Assembly: GCA_963691705.1 (NCBI GenBank)
Contig: OY829537.1
Coordinates: forward strand, 51,188,304 to 51,252,303
Length of the DNA stretch: 64,000 nucleotides
From: Viola odorata
Taxonomy: Eukaryota > Streptophyta > Magnoliopsida > Malpighiales > Violaceae
Direction: 5' to 3'
In this document: piece after piece, positions 55,568 to 64,000 of the stretch
Numbering within the stretch: position 1 is the first letter of the stretch
How the letters are laid out: each line of letters opens with the position of its first letter
Translations under genes and position numbers: made by a program
The notes under the pieces: model-generated
Told to the model about the DNA's origin: nothing
What the model saw: the letters and a program-made list of their open reading frames with translations, nothing else
Databases searched by the model: none

Positions 55568-57350
55568 TTGTTTACAGAAGCCATACTAATGCAATTACAT
55601 ATATTCCTAGCAAGTCTTTTTATTACATTGAACGAGCTGATGATGGCTAAAGCACATACTTCTTGTGCTTATTCTTTTGTGTCTGTCAGTTACTGTTCAG
55701 TATTTTCACTTGCCTTTTTTTTGTGCGCCAATTATTTGACCCTTGATACAGTTGAATGGAATGTGCATTGGCATCTATAGCGGTGAAGCCACTAATGGTT
55801 TGTCCTGACGTTTGCCATTAGCATGATAATCTACTAGTAGCTTCTGCATTTTGTTATGATTGTGAGTAAACGACTTTTCTCTGCATCTTTGGAGAGGCAT
55901 GCTAAACCTTGATTCATTCTTATAGATGCCAGTTGGATTCTGGCCAAAATTGTCTTTCTTTTTCTGCAAGAAAACTCTCTGTTGTAAGTAACAGCCAATT
56001 TTCTAAAGAATGTTTTTTGGTGGTTTGGCAAAAACGATAAATATAAAGTTGGCAGGTTTTCTGATGTCATTGCCTACAGTGGTAGTCTATTGAGGATATT
56101 TTGATTTCTTTTCTACAACAGACAAGAGTCAGATCTTTGTTCAGTGAAACCAGAGAATAATAATCGTTTGGTATCCTCTCCTCTCAATTGAGATTAATCT
56201 CATTCAATCACTATCGAGACCCAATAGGCGGCTCTCAAAACTCAAACTCGATACCATAATTAAGGATTGACAAGTCTCTTACCACTTGAAATGTTGACCT
56301 TTGTGTTTGTTGTCATCAATCATCCCTTTCAGTTCATCCACGTTGAAGATATCTTTCTCTTGTTCATATTAAGAATTTTATTTCGAAACTGTCGATTTCT
56401 TTCACATTGCTGGGCAAATTAAAGAGGAAGTAAATTGATAAAATGGCCTGCTTAGCGAATAGCGATGGATGTGATATCCTGTGTCACGGTACCCACACAT
56501 TGTTTGGAGGCCGATTATTCTCGAGACTAGTCTAGAGATTACACCGGGGAGAAAAAAATAAATAATAATAACTACTTAGAAACGATAATAAGAGCATTAA
56601 TTTCTGCCACCAAATCCAATCGAATCAGAAAATTGTAGTATATGTATTTCATCAGCAGATCCAAATACACCTGAGTAGCAGCAAGCCAAAATGACAAGAC
56701 AATGAGCATATCTGGTAAGTTGCTTCTACTAGCAGATGTACTATTATAGTGTGCTTTTGCTAACCCAAATTAATCAGCTACCGCGAAATCTAAATCCTGT
56801 TAGCAAACGATGACAGTCATCGTCGGATAAGTTGCCCCATAACAGCAACAAATCACAAGAATTAAACAGTATAGCTAATAATCGATGACCTCCCACTTCA
56901 CCCGTTCTATGACATCTCAATGAAGCTATCCCGACCAGCTTACATCATATGCAATCCAATTCATCTGCAAAATATGGTAACGGTTGACATTAGTAAGTCG
57001 AGACTATCAAAGACAAGAAAATAAACCGAGAATTCTATCGATGCAGCAACTCTCACGAGCAATGATCATTGTAGAGATCATTATTTCAAAACATTTGATA
57101 AAGCAGTGGAGATGTGAGCATACTCATGCAACTTGCTCCATTCGTGAAAAATGGGAACAAGGAAAGAACTCAAATTCACAAGAAACAGAAAAGTGAGATG
57201 GGAGGTAGCAGATGACAGTAGATTGCAATGACAAGTTGAAAACAAATACTAGACGAACTATTAAAGAAGCATTTTTTTCATACTGCCCAACCCGAAATTG
57301 GCATTGGATGAGTGATGACAATGCCACAAACAAGGAGGTTCATGGGCTCA
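55568..57350. other. Intergenic DNA between convergent genes
   Basis: No supported gene or repeat. Short frames (55568-55780, 55834-56070, 56984-57196) lack domains. Polyadenylation of both genes should occur within it. Confidence 0.5.
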
Positions 57351-57551
57351 CATAACTAGGTTATTTTCGAACCGTTCGAACTGTCAGGAAAACAATCCCA
57401 TTTGAATAAATAAAAGAGAAAAAAAAAGAGCGAAGTGAAGTCTTTTGAGTATTTGTGTAAGCTCATATTTTCCATAGCACCAAAGGAACATATGAATTTA
57501 AAATCAATGGATTTAAACTTGTTAGCATTCCAAGAAAAACAACCGCAACAA

Positions 57552-58496
57552 TTACCATTTCTTTGTCTCTTCTTCATCCTCCACATGACCAGAAGTTGTA
57601 TGCATAGAGCCCGTAGTAGGACCATTTTCTGGAGCATTTGGAAGAAGAAGATGCGAAAATCCTTGACCAATTGATTTCCATAGACGTGTTGGCAAAGAAG
57701 ACTGGAGACTATCACTGCTTCCACATGGTGATGGTTCAAATGAACAAGCAGTTGCAGGGTTCAGATCAGAGAATCTAAAAGCACCTAAGAGTTTCTCTGG
57801 AAGCTCCGACTCAGCTTGACCCTCAATTAGAAAAGCTAGATCAACAGTCAGTGTTGTGATGTAACCAAATGCAAGATGAACTATTGCACTTGCAACCATG
57901 GAAGATCCAATATCCACATCTACTTCAAAAAAATTATCTTCTGTACAATACTTGCAGGAGAGCGCATGCCCAATTATGCACACTGCCTGCTCCCCAACTG
58001 CCTTTCTTACAATCCATGGCCCTTTCACAATGTTTGCTATCAATTTAAGCCTTGAACTCTTATAACCATCATCTCCTTTCAAGAACTGGTCCATTAGGGA
58101 TCCCTCTGGAATCGGTGCCGTGCACACAAAATAAGCTATAGCACTATAGTTCTCCTTACTTGGGACCTGTAAATTGAAAGCCCAAAGAAAAGGCTTTTCT
58201 CCTGTTGGAAACTGATCATCAATAACTTTCCTTACACGGCAATTGCGACTTTTTAAGACCTCCCCTATCTTGGTAGAACCTTTAAGCCAGTCAAACCCAA
58301 GAGGCTTCAAAAGATATTCACCGGCAGGGATTTTAGTTCTGGTTCTCAAATACTCCGGACCTCTTACCATGAAAGAGTCTCCAGGTGGGGCTGCCCAACC
58401 GTTTGAAAAATTATTCGGATTGAGTAGTGGAACAGCTCCATCTAACTTTATTCTCTCTATCCACTCATGCTCACTTGTATCAGCAGGACTCGCCAT
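57552..58496 (-). CDS. EDR2-like C-terminal domain (DUF1336) protein
   Basis: A 314-residue protein consisting almost wholly of the DUF1336 domain found at the C-terminus of ENHANCED DISEASE RESISTANCE 2 and in stand-alone plant proteins. Signs: WIERIKLDGAVPLL at the start, FMVRGPEYL, KIPAGEYLLKPLGFDWLKG, FLWAFNLQVPSKENYS, GPWIVRKAVGEQAVCIIGHA, FFEVDVDIGSSMVA and FAFLIEG-like LAFLIEGQAESELPEKLLG. The tail 265-314 is Ser/Pro/Glu-rich and variable. There are no PH or START domains, unlike full EDR2. The molecular role of such short proteins is not established; lipid or membrane binding is only a guess. The coding part is one exon. A leader intron is likely (58503-59004). Convergent with the RBL13-like gene. 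Confidence 0.85.
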   Translation of the reverse strand: MASPADTSEHEWIERIKLDGAVPLLNPNNFSNGWAAPPGDSFMVRGPEYLRTRTKIPAGEYLLKPLGFDWLKGSTKIGEVLKSRNCRVRKVIDDQFPTGEKPFLWAFNLQVPSKENYSAIAYFVCTAPIPEGSLMDQFLKGDDGYKSSRLKLIANIVKGPWIVRKAVGEQAVCIIGHALSCKYCTEDNFFEVDVDIGSSMVASAIVHLAFGYITTLTVDLAFLIEGQAESELPEKLLGAFRFSDLNPATACSFEPSPCGSSDSLQSSLPTRLWKSIGQGFSHLLLPNAPENGPTTGSMHTTSGHVEDEEETKKW

Positions 58497-58502
58497 ATGG
58501 CC

Positions 58503-59004
58503 CTGTTTGGAAGATTGAGATCAGATAATCAAACAATTAGAATATGCAAACAATGAGAGACAGCATACATCATTGCACCTTGCAATGTTTCGCACTCCTT
58601 CTCGCAAACTATTACCAGGTAAACATTATGGCATCGAAAAGAACTTAATATTCTTAATCTGAAAAGAGAATTTCATGAACAAAATCGCAGAGCATCCAAC
58701 CCATAATTTAAAGGACAGAAAGAAAAACGCACCCCAAATCGAAAAAAAAGCAACTGCATTTGCGAACAAAAGAAACACTAAACCTTGGTCCACAAACCAA
58801 CTACCAAGGAAAAGATAATTCCAAACCTAACGTAATTGAGAATAAATCATAACCGAAAGCAGCCTCCTTTAAACAAATAATAATACACGAAATTAAACAC
58901 CTGCATGTAAGTGTTAGCTTGTCATCTTCCCAAGACCCTATAGCTTGTTGATTGAAAAATACCCACAAAGGAAAATAGCGAAAAAACCTATACATAGTTC
59001 TTAC
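58503..59004 (-). other. Predicted leader intron of the DUF1336 gene
   Basis: On the minus strand, donor AAAG|GTAAGAAC at 59004 and acceptor TTCCAAACAG at 58503, six bases before the start codon. 502 nt, AT-rich. Sites are good matches but unproven. Confidence 0.5.
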
Positions 59005-59072
59005 CTTTAATTGCAGGGAAGGCAGACTCACGAAGCAAATCAAGATTCTTTGGAAAACGCAAATATATATAG

Positions 59073-59568
59073 GGAAAATGCTAATAAGGTTGATCAGTAT
59101 GCCTGAAGACCATGACGTGGCAAATTCAAAAATAATTACAAAATTGCCACTGAATTTTATTTTCAGCATCCTTGTTTACACATCAACTAAACCGACGAAC
59201 GACGCTTCACTCCTCCTCCAACCTTGCTTCCAACTCCCTCTTCCTCCCACCTTGCTTCCAAGCCCAAGCCATAGCTACCGCCCAGATCCCCAGATCCACC
59301 TTGCTTCCAAACCTGAGACGCGGTGGCGGTGGCTGTCGAGGAGGGAGGAGGAGGAAAAAAGCTGTCGGGTTTGCAGTCAAAGAGGTGCTGAGCGGTTTGC
59401 GGTGTCGTGAGCGGTGGATCTAGCGGTGGCGAGGATGGAGGAGGGCTGAAGCGTGATTTGGAGACGAGAATGGTTTCAATTCAACCCTAAATTCAACCCA
59501 GTGGCAATTTTGTAAATTTATAGAATGACGTCATTCAGGCATAGTCTTCAACCCTATTAGCAGCTCTC
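59073..59568. mobile_element. Mutator-like MITE, 496 bp
   Basis: Flanked by a perfect 9-bp duplication TATATATAG (59064-59072 and 59569-59577). Inverted ends: TGCTAATAaGGTTGA at the left, pairing with TCAAcCCTATTAGCA at the right, and further in ACAAAATTGCCACTGAATT against CAGTGGCAATTTTGTA. The internal part is CT- then GA-rich (the 110- and 83-codon frames here are chance). A 9-bp duplication fits Mutator-like elements. It lies about 70 bp upstream of the predicted leader-intron donor of the DUF1336 gene. Confidence 0.8.
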
Positions 59569-59577
59569 TATATATAG

Positions 59578-60357
59578 AGAGAGATTTTATTTACAGGAAG
59601 CTTCAAAGACAACCTTCTTACATTTTGTGTTGTTATTTCCTAGTTGGGTTTTTTCCTAAATTGCCAAATTAAATTTTTCTTTTATGTCTCTTCTCTTGAC
59701 TGGCAACCAGCAAAGGCGAGCAAGGTTCTTTACGAAGGAATACCAAGACGGCCAAGAGATCTACAGGATAAACCGGGTAACAGGTTCTGTCAAGAAGAAA
59801 AAAACCGGTAAAATAGAACAAACACGGGCAGCAGATACTCTTTTTGGCATTATGAATAACAAATTCTGCTGTTTTGGGTTGCGGCTATTAAAAAACTTTT
59901 GTTCGGTTCATTACGATGTTCGCGCGATGTAGTGGCTTATTTTCTTTTTTAAATTTTTTTTGGATTATATGTGGTAAAATGCAGAGGTTATTGATGTTTG
60001 GTAATGCCAAAAGATTAAATTTTTTTATTAATTTTTTTATAGTTTTGAAAACCATTAATCAGCTTACGTAATTTTTTTCTTTTTTTATTTTTTTTTAAAT
60101 TGTTATTTTAGTTTATGTGACATAACATGTCAGCAAAAATACGCGTCGCAGATGATGTGGCATGTCATGTCAGACACTTAACGGTAGTCGATGGACGAAG
60201 TTAGCGTGAGGTTCCAAATAAAAACAATCATTCGAGTACGACGGTCATATGTGGAAAAAAATGAGATGAGAGACTAAATCAATACGTTAAATTGAGTATA
60301 GGTGTCATTTTTTGGATTAATTAAAGGTAAATAAAATTCCTAGATAGATAGAAGAGA
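59578..60357. other. Intergenic AT-rich DNA
   Basis: An 82-codon frame at 59684-59932 starts MSLLLTGNQQRRARFFTKEY but has no recognised domain. The rest is T-rich; nothing supported. Confidence 0.35.
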
Positions 60358-61162
60358 GGGTTAATGATATTAGTGGCCTTTGTACTCGAATTACCTTATT
60401 GATTTCATCGTTATACCATTTTGTTCCGATTTAGTCCCTCAACTACTTAAAGTATATTAATTTGGCCCCTCCCTAACATTGTGCATACATGGTTGTTAAC
60501 TATGCTAACGTGATATTTTTTAATATTATTTTTGTTGACGTGGCACTCCACTTCAGATGCCACATCAGCATTTAAAAAAAATAAGAAAAATAATTGAAAA
60601 ATAAAAAATCAAATTATAAAAATAAAAAATAATTATGAAATATAATTTTGTCTAAAAAATCATAATGTTTAGAACATTTTTTTAAATCATACTCCCTCCG
60701 TCCAAAAATATTTGACGTTTTAGAACAGTAACCAAAATTAAGGTACCAATTGATTTACCAATTCTACCTCTTATTCACTCCCAAATCTACGAATATGCCA
60801 TTCTCTCTCTCTTTCGGCACAACACCGACCTCTATCACCACCAACCATCACCACATCCATCACCAGATCCATCAAATCTTTAGAAATTAAAATAAATAAT
60901 GAATCAAAACATGAAGGGAAAAAATAGAACAAATAGATCTAACCCGAAAATACCCGAAAATTTCAAGGTATTTTCAGCCACTACTGCTCAGTCAGGACCC
61001 ATCTCCCTTACCAACAAAATCCGACAGTCCTCGCCAGATTCTTACCATGCAAAATCCAGCCACCAGTTTCCTAACCAAAAAATCTGGCCACCCCATCTCT
61101 CTCACCAAAATGCATACCAACAAATTCAAATCTGGAAAATAATCTAGATCCAGATCTAGTGC

Positions 61163-61470
61163 TGGGTGGAGGAGAGATTGAGGCGGAGACGGTGACTTGT
61201 GGTGGTCAGATCCGGTTATGGTGGCTGGTTTATTTGGGGTTGTGGTGTGGGGAGGAGTGGCCAGCGGTGGTTGAGAGGAGTGAGAGAGAAGAGAGAGAGA
61301 GCGAGAGCTCACAGGTGGGTGGAGGAGAGATTGAGGCGGAGACGGTGGCTTGTGGTCGGATCCGGTTGTGGTGGCTGATTTATTTGGGAATGGTGGTTCT
61401 AGTGTGGGGAGGAGTGCCCAGTAGTGGTTGAGAGGAGTGAGAGAGAAGAGAGAGAGAGCAAGAGGTCACA
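61163..61470. repeat. Tandem duplication, about 153-bp unit
   Basis: Two units starting tgggtggaggagagattgag (61163 and 61316), each ending in a gagagagaagagagagagag stretch. They differ at about 15 positions. Confidence 0.8.
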
Positions 61471-61472
61471 TG

Positions 61473-62370
61473 TAGGGATGGAAATTGGGCGGGTATGGAG
61501 CGGATAAGCACTATCCATACCCGCACCCGTAAATTTGCGGGTAATCCATACCCGCACCCGCATTCATATGGAGCGAGTAAAGGAAGAGTAATTATACCCG
61601 CGGATAACCCGCGAATATCCGTGGATACCCGCAAATTTGGTTGAATTTCAAATTTCAATCAAATTAATACATAAAAAAAAATCAATCTAATTTAATAACA
61701 ATACCACACAATAATACGATACACTAATCCAACATGATTTTTCATTTTTCGTTTGCCTGTAGGTCCAACAATTATTAAATAAACAAAAACTTGATTTTAG
61801 AGAAAATAAAAACTTGACCATTTGTTTTTATTTTAAAAGGCCAAAAAGAAAGTATATTCAAATTGTAAAAAAATTAATAAAAAATAATAAGACTCACGAG
61901 TTTAGAGTCGTTCCATAAATTTAAAGAAGTATGAAGCAATGCTCTTTTTTCAAAGATAAATAAATACTATAGTGTTATTTTGGGGAAGGATCGTCATGTG
62001 GATTAGAATCGGTAGAAAAGAAAATTAACCATAAATTTTATTTTTTATTAAAAAAATGGTTATATAATGCTTCATTATTAGAAAGCCCTCGCGGTGAAAG
62101 AAATTATCAAACTAGCTTATTTTAGGTTCTACAACAAGTGCCTTATATATTATATATTGAATTAATTATATATTAAAATATTATATATATATATATATTT
62201 TGCCGGTATTTAGTGCGGGTATTGGAGCGGGTAAGCACTATCCATACCCACACTTTGCGGGTGCGGGTATATCCATACTCGTAAAATACCCAGAATATGC
62301 GGGTAATATCCACCCACAATTGTAGATATTGGGCGGATACCCATATCCGCGGGCGGAATTGCCATCCCTA
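61473..62370. mobile_element. hAT-like MITE, 898 bp
   Basis: Starts TAGGGATGGAAATTGGGCGG and ends with the inverse CCGCGGGCGGAATTGCCATC then CCTA. Flanks GTCACATG and GTCACGTG form an 8-bp duplication with one mismatch, the size typical of hAT elements. The ends contain several copies of cgggtatggag and atacccgca. No transposase. Confidence 0.8.
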
Positions 62371-62960
62371 GTCACGTGTGGTTGAGAATGGAAAGGAGGA
62401 AGCGCTGAAGAGGGTAGGGGTTAAATTGTCAAATGGAGGGAATTTTTGTTTGGAAAAGTGAGAACGTCAGATGATTTGGGACAAGAATTTAGTACCAAAA
62501 TGACATATAATTCCAGACGGAGGGAGTATTTCATAATTATTTTTTAATTTTTTAAATAATTTTTTCAAAATTTTAAAATAAAATATTATCATTTTTTAAA
62601 ATTATTTTCTTGCCTTTTCTTTTATAATCATTATTTTTTTTCTTGAATTATTTCAAAATTTTAATTTTCCTGATAATTTTTAAAGCAATTTAAAACTTTT
62701 TTTGGAATTTTATTTCTTGATTTTTATTTTTATTTTTTTTAAATGCTGATTTGGAATCTAATGTGTAGTGCCATGTCAGCAAAAATAATATAAAAAAATA
62801 TTACGTCTGCATATTTAACTTCCACGTACGCGGGATGTTAGGGGGAGGGGTCGAATTAAGATGCTTCAAGCAGTTGAGGGACCGAATCTACGCAAAAAAC
62901 TATACAGGGATCAAATCAATAAGGTAATTCGAGTACAAGGGCCACTAATATCATTAACCC

Positions 62961-63869
62961 ATAGAGGATATACTATATAAGCATTCCTAGATAGATAGAA
63001 CATTAGACTACATAAAAGCATTCAAGGCTAATTGAAGGTTAATGACTCATGTGGCTCTTGTACTCACCATTTCTTAATCATTTTGTCCTTTCTACTCAAA
63101 CTCGTATTTATTTGACTCCTATACTCTTGATTTCATTTTTATTTCACCCTTCATAAGTGAGTCACATGTTAACTCGGTTAAAGGTGAGCATTCAAAACTT
63201 TGGATCGGATTCTAATTTTTTTGGATCGGATCAGATTTTTAATTCAAAATCTGAACTATCCGAAAATGGTCCCTATCCATATAAATCCGACTATTTTGGG
63301 AATAGATTTTATCGGTCAAAATTTTCAAAATTTTCAAATATACTAGCCGATTTCTAGAGTGGGCTTTTAAAAAAAAACATTTTTTTTCCCAAACCAATAT
63401 TCTTCCAAAATTTAACAATTACCTCTGGGTAGCTTAGCCGTTTTAAATATAAAAAATAAAAAAACTCTCAAAAAAATTCCAATCGAGTACTCATTTCAAT
63501 CATTTAGCCTTGGTCGCAGGAGTTTTCATCATCAATCCAATGGCTTCTTGTAAATCCTCTTTTATTCGAAGTATCTAAGGAGTCTTTTGTGATTATCTTA
63601 TCTTGTTTTGTTTTGATTTTCTTCAATTTCAAGTTATCTTGTTTTGTTTTGATTTTCCTCAATTTCAATTCAGTCTTCTAGTTGCTTTAGCATTCCGTGG
63701 TTTATTGGAATCATTCTACTAGGGTGGTTATTTATGCATCAAATCATCAATATGCAGCACGGTTATAAAATTTGGCTACTTCTCCATTCCTTGTCTACCA
63801 TTTTTTTTTATTTCCCTGTGTTTACTTTTCACTCACTTTCTCCTAAAGAGAGTAGACAAATACTTAGGA
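62961..63869. other. AT-rich intergenic DNA with a related inverted-repeat end
   Basis: At about 63037 GGTTAATGACTCATGTGGCTC followed by TTGTACTC resembles the terminus of the MULE-like element at 60358, so a second, diverged copy may begin here. Otherwise nothing supported; the 66-codon frame at 63157-63357 is chance. Confidence 0.35.
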
Positions 63870-64000
63870 ATGTCCATGGAGAGGGTAAGTAGGTCAGGAT
63901 TCTCGGGTGGGGATGGGTCGAATCTAGGTGGCAATTATTGCCTTGTGCTAAAGAATATAGTGGAGCACAATAGGTTCTTTCTACTCGGGAAAGTGATTGG
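63870..64000 (+). CDS. Possible start of a gene running off the window
   Basis: ATG at 63870 opens a frame of 43 codons that stays open to the window edge (MSMERVSRSGFSGGDG, later GNYCLVLKNIVEHNR and FFLLGKVI). I recognise no family. It follows a T-rich stretch. It may be an ordinary exon or part of another element. Confidence 0.25.
   Translation, partial: MSMERVSRSGFSGGDGSNLGGNYCLVLKNIVEHNRFFLLGKVI

Larger units (their letters stand above)
60692..62526. mobile_element. Stowaway-like element, 1.8 kb with insertion
   Basis: Ends CTCCCTCCGTCC and, at the right, the inverse GACGGAGGGAG, flanked by TA on both sides, as in plant Stowaway/mariner-type MITEs. Without the hAT-like insert it would be about 0.93 kb. 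It carries a tandem duplication at 61163-61470. Confidence 0.7.
60358..62960. mobile_element. MULE-like inverted-repeat element hosting nested MITEs
   Basis: Long terminal inverted repeats of about 230 bp: the left starts GGGTTAATGATATTAGTGGCC and the right ends with its reverse complement GGCCACTAATATCATTAACCC. Inner homology includes CTTTGTACTCGAATTACC against GGTAATTCGAGTACAAG. Flanks ATAGAAGAGA and ATAGAGGATA match at 8 of 10, a possible worn duplication. No transposase. Its middle was invaded by the element at 60692-62526. Confidence 0.7.

Overview
The window is plant nuclear DNA, most likely from a eudicot. It has two recognisable single-copy-type host genes in a sea of LTR retrotransposons and short inverted-repeat elements. 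The host genes are a rhomboid-family gene resembling Arabidopsis RBL13 (54265-55074, + strand) and an EDR2-like DUF1336 gene (57552-58496, - strand), lying tail to tail. No rRNA, tRNA, CRISPR or bacterial-type operon is visible. The species cannot be fixed from sequence alone.

Left third (1-17641): a graveyard of old elements. A minus-strand Ty1/copia remnant has gag, zinc knuckle, a broken protease, a primer-binding site (PBS) and an LTR (1-3245). A plus-strand Athila-type Ty3/gypsy element follows, from an LTR with poorly defined left edge (about 4145-6429) through a PBS, gag, protease, integrase tail and an ATHILA-type extra ORF (to 14798). It is riddled with TAG/TAA stops and interrupted at 9171-12522 by chromovirus-type LTR debris. 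Then come AT-rich minisatellites and a minus-strand Tat-type LTR fragment (15600-17641). A beta-tubulin exon fragment (17942-18210) lies beyond.

Centre (18976-53917): one 35-kb nest of three retrotransposons, each with target-site duplications or matching termini. The outermost is a minus-strand gag-only Athila-type element (LTRs 18976-20487 and 22195-23277 + 53485-53917). Its right LTR was split by a 30.2-kb plus-strand Tat-lineage element (23278-53484, duplication ATAAC) with ORF1, gag-protease, a predicted 149-nt intron and RT/dual RNase H/integrase. The 3' region of that element was in turn split by a 7.95-kb minus-strand CRM-like chromovirus (41641-49591, duplication GTATC) with an intact 1,698-residue polyprotein. 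Mismatches between LTR pairs, counted by eye, are about 4%, 2% and 0.7% from outside in, which agrees with the nesting order.

Right part (53918-64000): the whole nest ends only about 350 bp upstream of the RBL13-like start codon. Just left of the nest is a candidate 5' leader exon ending in a good splice donor, so the nest may sit in a greatly enlarged leader intron. The EDR2-like gene carries a Mutator-like MITE (9-bp duplication) upstream of its leader intron. Further right is a three-layer nest of non-autonomous DNA elements: a MULE-like inverted-repeat element containing a Stowaway-like element containing a hAT-like MITE. A possible new reading frame runs off the right edge.
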